Assembly (NCBI GenBank): GCA_022113835.1
Contig: JAILWY010000026.1
Coordinates: 3,244,001 to 3,308,000 of the forward strand
DNA length: 64,000 bases
DNA from: Atopsyche davidsoni
Lineage: Eukaryota > Arthropoda > Insecta > Trichoptera > Hydrobiosidae
Reading direction: 5' to 3'
The position numbers and the translations under genes are program-made. Within the stretch, counting starts at the first letter, position 1. Every line of letters starts with the position of its first letter. Below the pieces are notes generated by a model. The model was given only the letters and a program-made list of their open reading frames with translations. It made no database searches and was not told where the DNA came from. Below are positions 35,228 through 45,200 of the stretch, one piece after another.

Positions 35228-37579
35228 TATCAATGTTCACGTCTAAATTATTTCACAATTTTAGAATATTATCATGCTATTCTTTGTGATCTAAAATACA
35301 TATTAAAAAAAATATATTTTGTGCTTTGTTACGTTACGTTACGTACTCCAAAAAAAATACTGTTTTGTTAAAACCAAAAGTCAATTATTTTTAATAAATT
35401 TCCACGTTTTTAGTATCAATTAACCGTTGAAATATTTTAACATTACATAAAAAAATCCTTAAAATAATGTATTTGACTTGTATAAGAAAAAATACACACT
35501 CTATTTAAAGTCAAACGTTCAAACGCTACTGTTAAAAAATCAGCAAACCAACATGCGAATTCCGAACATTTGTCGCATTTTAATGGCGACTTCACCGGCA
35601 ACACTGTAAATGTTTTATCTGGATGTGCCACAAATCCGTAACATCTGGTTGTATTGTCAAATTAACATAATTAATTTAAATCAATTCAATAAATGATAGC
35701 ATTCGACTGCAATAACAATAATTACGGTACTGTAAATGGGAAAATCACAAACTAGATTCTATCTCTGATGACAGGACTATTGATTGGATGATGTATACTT
35801 GTACCATAATCGTTATTTATTTTATTGCTTGTTGGAAACGTGAGATTTTCGACAATTTCAGAATGAAGACATCATCGGAGACTTAGTAATTTATTATATC
35901 CCAGATGACTTTGATTCTACCGGTCGATTTCATGATTATTTGTCGTATCGTTTTTGTGTTCTTGGTGTTTTGGAAAATTACTTTTTTTTGCCTTGCATGT
36001 TAGATTATTGTTTGAGTGCTGAATCGATTTAATAGAGTTTATTAAAAATACACAGATATTAAATATTCGATGGTGGTTTTGAAATACTTTTTTAACTACA
36101 CGGCCACATAAATCATTGTTTGTCAGATCTCTAGATCCATTGAAGTTTTGAGGATGTTGTTGTTATCTGAAGGGCCCTACTCCGAAATTGCCTGGAACCC
36201 ACAATCGTTTCAGAACTTCAAATTTCTTTTATTCAGAAGAAAGCACGCTTTATAATCAATAAAAGCATTTGACGAATAATCGGAACAGCACTTTTTCAAG
36301 ATATTAATCAAAATGGTATTATAGAATTAATTTATTAGAAAAATATGTGTGAAAATAAATTATTTCTACAAATATTTTCAAAAGATATAATCTCTGATAT
36401 TTTATGTCAAGTCAATAGTAATAATGGATGTTATTAATAAATAACATTAAAAACTCTATGAATATTAATTTATTGTTAACCGAATGGCTTATTTTAAATG
36501 TTTTAGTATAATCACTTTGTAGAAAGCAGGGTGTCATAACTTTCGTTGTTTCAAGAAAAACACGATAGTTTGGTGACATTAATTACTAATAAATTTATAT
36601 AGCTTCCGTAATTAAAAAACCCGATGATTTAAAGTAGGTTTTGCCTACTTTCATGTGTTTAAAGTTTTATATGATTTTTATAAAAGATATATTTTTACAA
36701 AACTCATTATTATAATTTTTTTAACAGACTTTAAATTCAGAAATAAATATATAAGATAGATAAGTAACAGAGTGTCGATTTCTATAAAATTAAGCCAATT
36801 GTGTGTGTACATTTTCATTCTGAAAAGTGACATAATGGATAAATTTTTACACTAGAGTAATTCATAACCTGTACATAACATTTATTTAATATAAAATTAG
36901 GACTTAAATGTGTAATATACTTATTACACAGTCAGAAATATATATATTTTTTTTTGGGTGATATCTAGTCTCCTTTCTTGAACGCTTAGTATTCAATATA
37001 ATATATTACCTATTTAGAACGAGGTTAGTTAGTTAGTTTATCAATTCATTAAATTCTTTAAGATTCATTGTTCCACAAGTGATTTATTTAAGTAATTCAT
37101 AAACAAGTGAATAAAACAACAGTAAAAAATTAAATAACATGGATACCTAATGCAGCTCTATTAATTTGCTAGTTCAATGATGTATAATTTGTTTAATTAA
37201 CCGAAGAAGAAAGTAAAAAGTGTGCATTGTACAGTTATTATTAATGAGTACGTAATTAATTTAAAGATTTAAATTTCACTGTCATTTATGGATATAATTA
37301 ATTTTGATTGACATTTAATGTATATTTTATAGAACAAGATTTTTGTTTACAAAAAATGACTTTTTATATTGCGGTTAGTTGTAGATACGATTATTATTTA
37401 GTCATAATTTTTATATAGTTACAACTTTTCTATCCTTTAAATATATTTCAATGCTTTTGCAGGAAAAACAATATTTAATAAAAAAAATATTTTATTAAAT
37501 ATTGTTCAAATATATTTATAATATTTTCTGAGAGATTCTATTTAAAGAAACTCTCTTATGATATTGAAAATAGTAAAAG
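35228..37579. other. AT-rich stretch with two small repeats
   Basis: (TTACG)3 lies at about 35330-35345. A 40-nt near-perfect AT hairpin is at 37467-37506 (AACAATATTTAATA with its complement). No gene is supported. Confidence 0.45.
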
Positions 37580-37710
37580 GTAAATTGATACTTCAACGTT
37601 ATGTATTTTATGAAGCGACCGGTTTCGCCAGCAGTATTGGTTGGCATTTGACCGTCGACTACTTGCGAAACCGGTCGCACCATTAAATAAACAATGTAGA
37701 TGTATCACTT
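37580..37710. mobile_element. Inverted pair of Penelope-like retroelement ends
   Basis: GCGACCGGTTTCGC (37615-37628) and GCGAAACCGGTCGC (37665-37678) are perfect inverted copies 36 bp apart. The homology continues outward on both sides (CATTAAATAAACAATGTAGA on the right; its complement in diverged form on the left). GAAAC-CG-GTC is the second half of a hammerhead: GAAA box, minimal stem III and GTC cleavage triplet. The first box (CTGATGA) is not recognisable in either arm, so these copies would be inactive. Assignment to Penelope-like ends is by this motif and by the inverted layout. Confidence 0.5.
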
Positions 37711-38654
37711 TGTAATCTAAAATTTAAAATAAAGTGACTAAAAATATTATGTTTTGTCTACATTCGCCTATTCAGTACATGAAGACAACAACGGAAAAAC
37801 AATTTTTGAAAACTTTTTTGAGTTGAGAACTTCTGATAAAAAATGATCTTTATATATTATGTATTATATAATAATAACAATAAAAATAAGCAACAGTAAA
37901 TATATCTGTTTATAAGTGCTAAGTTTTTGTACAAAGAATGACTTCAATAAAGTAAGAATATATCGTTTTCGTTTTGTTAAAAAAAAAATATTTTTTTTTA
38001 GTAGTAATCATGTATAGTTAAACTTAATATGCATATAAATTTAAAATACCAATATTATTTTAAATAATTAATTGTTGTTATTAATAAACAATAAAAGATT
38101 TATACTATTTGTATGATTCATAGTTTAATCGGATCAAATTCATGCAGTCAATGCGACACCAATACTCCAATATTGCAGCAGCCACAATTAGCCAATACTT
38201 TAAGACACCATGTAAAGGCATAAATTTATTATTTAAAAAAAATATTTTAACGATGATGCTCCATGTAAATTTAAATTAAACACAACGGTCGAATGAGTGC
38301 TCTCCGGTGTTTTCGCCAGGCAAACGATCGTATCGGACGGCAATTGACATAAATATGATTTTATCCAGCAGTTGAAAATTTAGCGTGGGCAGACATTTTG
38401 TTTGGAATTGATATTAATCTGCAATCCGTCCTAGATTTAAACACAGATTTAATGTACATCATGCATGTTCAAAATACTCCCAATTTAAAAGATAACAGAA
38501 AAACGGCATTCCACTGTATATTAACAGATATATATTTTTTTAAATTCAGAGCAGGCTGTATAAATATATAACACATTGTTGACATCAAAATTTATAGAAA
38601 AGTAAAGGCTTATAAATCGTACAGGCATATGTTTATTTATAAAATAGCTGTATA
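37711..38654. other. AT-rich non-coding stretch
   Basis: Nothing is recognised apart from a small GC-richer patch at 38290-38345. Confidence 0.45.
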
Positions 38655-39041
38655 CAGTAATACCCCGCTTTACGCGAGGGATAAGTTCCGGAAAAAATCG
38701 CGGTGAGTGAAATTCGCGTATATCGGGGTTTACGATTAAACATGCATACATAGTCAAAACTTAATACAAAAAAATACGAATCATTTGAATCAATCAATCA
38801 ATCTAAGAACACTTTATGCAGTATTACATGTTATTTTTACTGAAAAATACATCTATTGTCTTTTGGGTAGCGTTTCTTTTACGTTCTTGTAAAATACGTT
38901 CATAACACCCAACGCTGTTTTTAATTGTTAAGAGAAGTCAATGACTACATTATGTTCATACACATTCTTAAATAAGAAATTTGAAATTCGCGTAATAGTG
39001 AAACCGCGCATAACGGGGTCGCGTAAAGCGGGGTATTACTG
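38655..39041. mobile_element. 387-bp MITE with TA target duplication
   Basis: Terminal inverted repeats CAGTAATACCCCGCTTTACG (38655-38674) and the complement ending CGGGGTATTACTG (39041) match over at least 23 bp, and both sides are flanked by TA. Inner subterminal matches are AATTCGCGT and CGCGGT. There is no transposase. Size, TA duplication and terminal CAGT fit a non-autonomous Tc1/mariner-type element. A 120-codon minus frame that starts beyond the element crosses its right terminal repeat and is therefore not a gene. Confidence 0.85.
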
Positions 39042-39066
39042 TATACACATTCATTGAAAATATATA

Positions 39067-39166
39067 AATATTTTTGAGTAAAACACTTGAGTGATTTTAT
39101 ACACATGTTCGTTTTTATTTGTGACCGGTTTCGCCAACCTTTCACGTTGGCATTATCAAACAAGTG
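39067..39166 (-). mobile_element. Penelope-like retroelement end with a degenerate hammerhead
   Basis: Read on the minus strand: TTGATAA, T, stem II GCCAAC/GTTGGC with a 7-nt loop, GAAA, C-CG-GTC, then ACAA, which can pair with TTGT before the first box (stem I). The canonical CTGATGA has become TTGATAA, so the essential G8 is A and C3 is T, and cleavage is not expected. The tail after it (ACAAATAAAAACGAACATGT) is repeated almost identically at 40.28 kb. As at 16.7 kb, one extra T sits between the first box and stem II. Confidence 0.55.
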
Positions 39167-40180
39167 AGATTTTATATAATAATAATCAATTAGGTAAACA
39201 ATTATTAGAGGGAGAGGTTGCAGGAAAGAGAGAGAGTGATTGTCAGGTGGTAAGGGCTGATGCGATTTTAATGTACCTGACAAGTGGAGGATTCTATATA
39301 ATTTCAAATATTTGTGAACAAATGTTTTTTTTTATATTAATGGGGTAATTATCTAAAGTAGTGGCTTTGAGGTGTAGCAGTAGTTATCAGTTTTAGTATT
39401 CTGAAAATATATTACACAAAAAAAAGGTTCAATATATCAAAACTTAAAATTTTGGCAATGAGGAACCAGAAGCACGCTCAGATATTAATCTAATGTATTT
39501 CAAAAAATAAATATAAAAAACGATATATTGCATGAATAATCACTATCTTTTTATATATTCAGTTCAAGTTTATATATAGACGTTAGGAATCCGATCCGCG
39601 TCCTCATAACAGCACATGCTTTCACACCGATCTGAATATATCGACGGCGGCGCCTGGCCAGTGCACTCAGCAACCTGCATCTCTATTCGTATGCAGTTCA
39701 GATAGTTCTAACTCGATAACGGGTTTCGTGAAACCCGGCGACCGTTGAAGTCCTCCAGTTCATAACTTGCGCCCGCAATTAGCATAAGATTGGCCACCGC
39801 GCCGCTGACGTCAGTGACGCGATCCAGAGCAATTGCACTCCCCTAATGGGTCTATTAGACACCATCTGTGTGCATATTTTAATACTGCGTTCATTATGTA
39901 GATGCGCTGCAGGATGATGCAGTCTCTATCGGGCTGAAAAACAACAGAAGCTTGCAGTGTATTAAAAACGAGATGTCCAGATCAAGCGTGTAGCTATAAT
40001 GTTAAGGGAAGTTCATAACCGCACTTTATACTTATTATTTGATATGTAAAAAAAAGTATGCTTCATCAAATTAAACACAAAGCAAATAAATGAGTTTGCA
40101 TTTCGTAAGAATGCGTAAAAAATATTTAAGAAATTCAATACTTTTGACAGAGAGTACTTGGTGGAATTCACTTTTAATAT
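39167..40180. other. AT-rich stretch with a CpG-rich pocket
   Basis: At 39590-39980 there is a CpG-dense pocket with the near-perfect palindrome CGGGTTTCGTGAAACCCG and a TGACGTCA site (CREB/ATF type). No gene is supported. Confidence 0.35.
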
Positions 40181-40345
40181 TTTTAAGTAAAATACTTGAG
40201 TGATTTTCCACATGTTCGATTTTATTTGTGGCATTATATTATCAAATGATAATGCCAACGTGAAAGGTTGGCGAAACCGGTCACAAATAAAAACGAACAT
40301 GTCGAAAATCACTCAAGTATTTTACTCAAAAGTTTTAAAAAAATA
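40181..40345. mobile_element. Inverted Penelope-like ends, one arm lacking the ribozyme core
   Basis: The right arm (about 40246-40335, plus strand) is the same family as 39067-39166: ATGATAA, T, GCCAAC/GTTGGC, GAAAC-CG-GTC, then the shared tail. The left arm (40181-40230) is the inverted copy of that tail, from TAAAATACTTGAGTGATTTT to TTTATTTGTG. It then jumps directly to GCATTAT. Compared with the copy at 39.1 kb, exactly the segment from the GTC triplet through GAAA and most of stem II (about 26 nt) is missing from the left arm. Confidence 0.6.
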
Positions 40346-40994
40346 TTTATTAAATTCAAAACGTAGTTATGATTGTATATTCTGATTTTTGTAAATTGTG
40401 CAAACATCTTTTTACTGAAGTAATTTTCACCATGTGTATCGAATATTTTTTTATTTATATGGTATTTGAGAACTTAAAACATTATTTCATTTTCATCATT
40501 TCTATTCAATATTACGCAGGAATAATTACATCTTATAATGGCAGGCTTTACAACTTTCATAGATATATTGTATATTTCAATAGAATATAAAATAAAGGTA
40601 TTGTTAATTGAATTTTTCAATATAAGTATTACAACAAGACGAATTCAATTGATCCCATTGTTAATATTATATCACGATTACTTAATTCACAATAAATTAC
40701 GCTTCAATTATGCAAACAAACGCTTTCATAATATCTACAAGCAGTTTTCTAAAGAATCTATGCATGTGATTTTTGTGTCGTAAATAATAACGTAATACTT
40801 ACGCTTTTATAATAAAATATATTATATCTGACTGGATTAACTTATTTTAGAATTTCAAAAATATTACAAATTTTTTTTTTGTGGTTTAGGTTTATAAGCA
40901 GTTTTATTCAACTTAAAAGTGATTTATTTTTTTTTTGTTGATTTTAATGCTGAAATAATCATCTTCATGTGGCGATGTTTGCGTTGAGAAAAAA
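40346..40994. other. AT-rich non-coding stretch upstream of the CpG island
   Basis: Two short plus-strand frames (73 and 81 codons) overlap each other and have AT-rich, low-information translations. No gene is supported. Confidence 0.4.
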
Positions 40995-41193
40995 AATGCG
41001 TGCGTTCCTACGCAGACGGCCGCGGCCGCGTCCCGGCGCGGAGTGAGTCTCGAGCCTCGCGAAACCTCCGCGTATGCCTCTCACGCACACGGACGCGCGT
41101 CTCACTCACACACGCACGCGGCGAGCACAGCAACCCCCGGCCTCCCCCCTCCCCCCTCCCCCTCCCCCGCGGCAGCCTCCCGCGCCCCCCGAG

Positions 41194-41233
41194 TATTTAA
41201 AGTCCGAGTGCATCGCAGGCGAAGAGTTCATTC
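41194..41233 (+). promoter_or_regulatory. Core promoter: TATA-like box and perfect initiator
   Basis: TATTTAAA (41194-41201) lies 36 to 29 bases upstream of the A in TCATTC (41228-41233). TCATTC matches the arthropod initiator TCAKTY at every position. The TATA-like box sits a few bases further upstream than usual. No downstream promoter element is seen at +28. The predicted start is about 41230. Confidence 0.5.
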
Positions 41234-41558
41234 GCGGACGAATCTTCGAGCCATTAGCATCGCAAACCGTAGCGCTCGGTCTTGAGCGCGCCTCGAGAAA
41301 TGCACCGGGAATGAGAGACTCTCGATTCGCGTGATTTTTTTTTTGGTTTTCCTCCGTCCGGTTGTGTCGCGCCGGCGTCTCGAGCTAGGGACTCAGTGGT
41401 GTGACGGTTGAGTGTTGGCGCTCCCGCCGGCGGACCGGGTTCAAGATCTGCCGCGGTCAGTACTCGCCTGACAGCGGCCGCGCACGGACGCATCCCGCTC
41501 GACCTTCCCCACCCGTTTCAGACGGAACATCGGGATTTTCCGACCTTTTTGAATAACG
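41230..41558 (+). other. Candidate 5' untranslated first exon
   Basis: From the predicted start the leader runs 329 nt to ACG then GTAAGC (GT at 41559-41560), a near-consensus 5' splice site. Right after it the sequence turns A/T-rich, as introns do here. The leader contains short upstream frames (ATG CAC CGG GAA TGA and an 8-codon one right after it) but no long ATG-initiated frame. It therefore looks like an untranslated leader of the kind found on developmental genes with long first introns. I cannot name the gene. No following coding exon is recognisable to the right end of the window, so the intron would be at least 22 kb or the exons are unrecognised. Confidence 0.45.
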
Positions 41559-42414
41559 GTAAGCAACCTTCAATACTCAAAAAAAAATGCAAAAAAAAAA
41601 TTAAGTGAAAAAAGTTTTTTTTGCTGATTTTTTAGACGGAAAAAATATACAGTGGTTATCTTGTATGTAACGAAATTTTTTTTTTGCGTATCGTGTTTTG
41701 TGGATTTTTGCTGCGTTCGCCGCCGAAGGTGGTTTCCCAGGCGACGCCGAGGTGCGGGGTCATGTAACAGATGTGGTCTGCGAGCCTTCCTGAATAATTC
41801 CGCGGACATTTGTTCGCGAGAATCGATTTGAATTCACGGCGGCCGGGATTTGCCTACGTGAAGAATTGTCCGTAATATGCTCATCCGCGGTGTGGCGACT
41901 CGCATGAAACGCGAGGAATTCGGCACTATGTTTCCTACTGGAATACGAATTGCTAGAATGCCTTGACTGGATATTTCGAATAGCTGAAATAATAAAAAAA
42001 AAAAAAAAAAACGAGTTTCGGCATTGTTGATTGAGAATATTTCATATTTATAAGGACTTCCAATACAAATTATTTAAAACTTAAAAATATCCAATTTTAT
42101 CACAAAATTGTTTTCAAGTATATATTTTATTATTATTCGTTGCAATTTTTACTTGTTGAATTAAATTAGAAAAAAAAATGTTTCATTTTATATGTTATTT
42201 TGCTATGCACAATGTGCAATATATAATCCGTACAGTAAAGGCAAACAATCAGCACTAAACAATAGCGTCCATCCCTCCGCCTACAACGCCAGACAATTCC
42301 ATCTCTTATTTTTATTACTAAGAACAATTCATATAGAAGGGACTTCATACACCCCAGCGAAGCTAGAAAATCAATATACGAGTATCTTCAATCCGATAAT
42401 TATATAAATGTGGG

Positions 42415-42480
42415 TATAAAGGCGCAGTCTCATCGCATCGCCTCTCGCAATCACGATCTGTGATAGATGGGACTGCGCCT
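42415..42480 (+). promoter_or_regulatory. TATAAA box directly joined to a 61-nt hairpin
   Basis: TATAAA (42415-42420) runs straight into AGGCGCAGTCTCATC (42420-42434), which pairs with GATGGGACTGCGCCT (42466-42480) over 15 bp with one G-U pair. The loop contains a small ATCAC/GTGAT stem. Surroundings are AT-rich. It could be a short structured RNA with its own promoter, or a cruciform-forming site. A typical microRNA precursor would have a longer stem (about 22 bp or more), so I do not call one. Confidence 0.35.
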
Positions 42481-44629
42481 CACCCCTCGGACCATTGTCC
42501 TAAGCCTGGGGGAGGACCGAATCCTCGCGTCTGAGGGAAACTGCATTTTGATAATGTGAGCTATTTTGTATTCGAATAATTTTATTCACCCTACATATTT
42601 TGTCGGCAACTGTCAGCATTATTTTATATATTACGAAGCACAGTTCGGGTAATATCTTCATTCCACATAAATGCAATTCATTGCCATTTGTTATAATCAT
42701 AATGAATAAATAATTATATAATTCTAGGTGTTAGTGTAAAAACTATAAGTGCACAAAAATATTTGAATTAAGTTTAATTATATACGTAGCAATAAAATAA
42801 TGACTTGTGCCCGAATAAATATACATATATATTTTTTTAAATTTGCGATTAAACGGTTCACTGGCGTTTTGTTTCATATAATTATTAAATTTGGTTGTTT
42901 CTTATTTTAATCGGTGTGTAAAATAACAATATTTGTTCAAAGTGATTTCGAATACATCTCCATATTAGCAACGTACAAATTGAAAAAAAATCCATTCTCT
43001 CGTAACAATAAATATTTTATTATTTTGATTGCATTTTTTATTAAATAAATAAAGTGTAATTATGTTCTGGTACTTAAGCATTTATTTCGATGAAGATAAT
43101 AATTTAAAAAACGTGCAATTTTTTTCATTGTGTTTTTTTGAGATTCTCTTGAAAACGAACAGGTACCTCTATACATAAAAAAAATGATTTGCGGATATTT
43201 ACGAATCGTCTTCAATTCCGCGTGATTTGTATTGAAACAATTTTTCAAATAATTAGTTTAATTTACAAAAAAAAAGAATTTCGAGACATTTGTGATACTA
43301 GATGTAATATAATTCGTGAAATCTCAATTTTTTTGCCCAGTGCCCAGTGTTTCGATTCTCGTGAACTTATATTACTAAGATTTTATCGGAGCGAATTCGT
43401 AAAAAAAGTGAAAATTTTCTTTGCTTTAAACTCCTCAACAGTTGAGAGCTTAAAATGTTTTTATTATGGACGGACAACGACGGTTGGAAGAAGAAAAAAT
43501 TTTTACGTTTTTTTTTATAAATTAAGGTGTTTCTAGAGATTAAAAACACAGATTTCTATAAGTACAAATTAAACAACAATTTATAAGTTACCAGACTGTT
43601 TTGTTTTAGGAATTATTTATTTGAAAAAAGATTGCAGAAATGTTTCAAAATTAAGTGATTTCCTCTTTTTATTTTTTTTCGTTTTAGATCGAAATTTCAA
43701 AGATCATTGATTACACTGAAGAGTTTTGCCATTTATATGAGTCACTATTAAATTATTGCAGTTCCCCCGTGAAGGACGTATTAATATATAAATCAAAGAA
43801 TAATGTTCTTTGGGATCGCGTCGTTCTGTCGCATTTCCATATTCAATCACAGGACTCGCCAGGACAAGGCAGGACTCGCGGGAACATCAATCTCCCAGTA
43901 TCGAAAATCCGATCGGAAACAATGCATGCGCCGGCCTATCGTAGATCACATTCCCCGTGTTCCCGAGAAAGCCGTTCCGGCTGCATTCGAATGGCCGCAG
44001 GAACCGGCGGCGTGGGCGCATGCAAGCCGAAGGACTGCACACAGACGCCAATAAAAATCTCGGGATGTCGGATATCTTAAACAGTGCTATGTAGCAACCC
44101 CGGCTCCGGCGACAACGAGATAAATTTATAGATCGTTTAGTTTTATGATCGCTATTATTATTTTAACATCAGCGCCTACGACTTGTATGATATACAAGCG
44201 GGATCCTCTCCCGTGCCAGAGCAACGGATCGTCACTCTCTTCTCTCTCTGTGATGTATGCGCGCGTATTTGGGCCAAGCGCTGATCAGTGCCCGTCTTGA
44301 GATGTTACTTGTTAATATAATATACTTATACGAAAAAAGGATTCATATGTGATGTACGTAATGCTAGGCCAATTGATAAAGTAATCGATAGAAAAATAAT
44401 TTTTTTTGTTAGAAAATTCACGAGCTCGTCACGTATAAATCAGCTAATTTAATAAACTGAAAAAAACCTGAAAAAATGAAGTCATCCTTTTAAATAACCA
44501 AAGCTTCTATTTTTTACAAGTCCTTACTCATACATCTAATATTAGAACTCAAATAACCATCCTCAACGTTGGTTTTTTTTTTTTTTTTACAATATTGTTA
44601 GTATATTTTGATTCCATGTCTACGATTTT
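42481..44629. other. AT-rich stretch with a GC pocket
   Basis: At 43830-44090 a GC-rich pocket with the near-repeat AGGACTCGCCAGGACAAGGC/AGGACTCGCGGG carries overlapping 83- and 103-codon frames without recognised domains. Another GC patch lies at 44160-44300. No gene is supported. Confidence 0.35.
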
Positions 44630-45200
44630 TTATCGCCGTTTGTATCGAATAAACCGCCTTTCAATCCGACGCCATAACAACTCCGCGAACAATCCTCGCG
44701 CGGCGCGCTGCACCCACGTTTCGACACGACAAAAAATAAAACTCCAGCACGCCGAGAGTGAGAGTCCCATGCCGCCATCCACGCACCCCGCGACAACCAC
44801 CATTGTACCACACCAGGAGGAGGCTGACCGTTGACAGCACCTCCGGACCCTTGGAAGCGCCTTCGGAACGCGTCCTTGTTCCTTTGTATCGGAGGAGCGA
44901 GCGATGATGATTGATGATCGATCGGCTGTCCGCGTGACGTCATGCCGAGGATCGCCCGGCAGCCGCGGTTCATCGTTCACGAAGCACGCGTTGCCACTCG
45001 GCGTGAGCTCATCGGGTGGATCTATAGATCTAGACAATCCTCTTCCGCACTCTCGATTTCAAGATCGATCGTATTGGGTGTAATTTGTAATTGAAAATGA
45101 GCCTGGCGCGATTCTATCGCTTCATTCTACACCGGCTGGCGTAACCTCCGATTAACGCGCGAGGCTCCGGAATAACGACTACTGCAGTCGTAATCATTGT
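44630..45200. promoter_or_regulatory. CpG-rich block with a Hox/Exd/Meis-like site cluster
   Basis: In about 40 bp (44904-44942) there are TGATTGAT (PBC-Hox type TGATNNAT), GATCGATC, CTGTC (Meis/Hth type) and TGACGTCA (CREB/ATF). The block is CpG-dense and AT-rich DNA surrounds it. Long overlapping frames (117 and 135 codons on minus, 79 on plus) point to stop-poor composition, not a gene. Enhancer function is inferred from the motif cluster. Confidence 0.3.

Larger units (their letters stand above)
40995..41960 (+). promoter_or_regulatory. CpG island around a gene start
   Basis: The densest CpG block in the window. It begins with GCGTGCG-rich DNA and a NotI-type GCGGCCGC, has a CCCCCCT-rich tract at 41131-41170, and continues past the first-exon donor to about 41960. 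Frames of 66-86 codons overlap in all phases and on both strands, which is expected of stop-poor GC-rich DNA. I do not read them as coding. Together with the core promoter and the splice donor inside it, it marks the start of a plus-strand gene. Confidence 0.6.

Noticed and set aside
35769..35792. TGACAG plus TGATTGGATG as a Meis/Hox-Exd site
   Set aside because: The second motif does not match TGATNNAT and such partial matches are frequent.
38945..39307. 120-codon minus-strand open frame
   Set aside because: It runs across the right terminal repeat of the MITE and across a Penelope-like end, so the openness is accidental.
41000..41608. Several overlapping open frames of 66-86 codons in the CpG island
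   Set aside because: They overlap in all phases and on both strands and have low-complexity Pro/Arg/Ser translations. Several lack an ATG. The region is better explained as promoter and untranslated leader.
44620..45037. Minus-strand frames of 117 and 135 codons
   Set aside because: Two phases are open at the same time in CpG-rich DNA and neither has a recognised domain.
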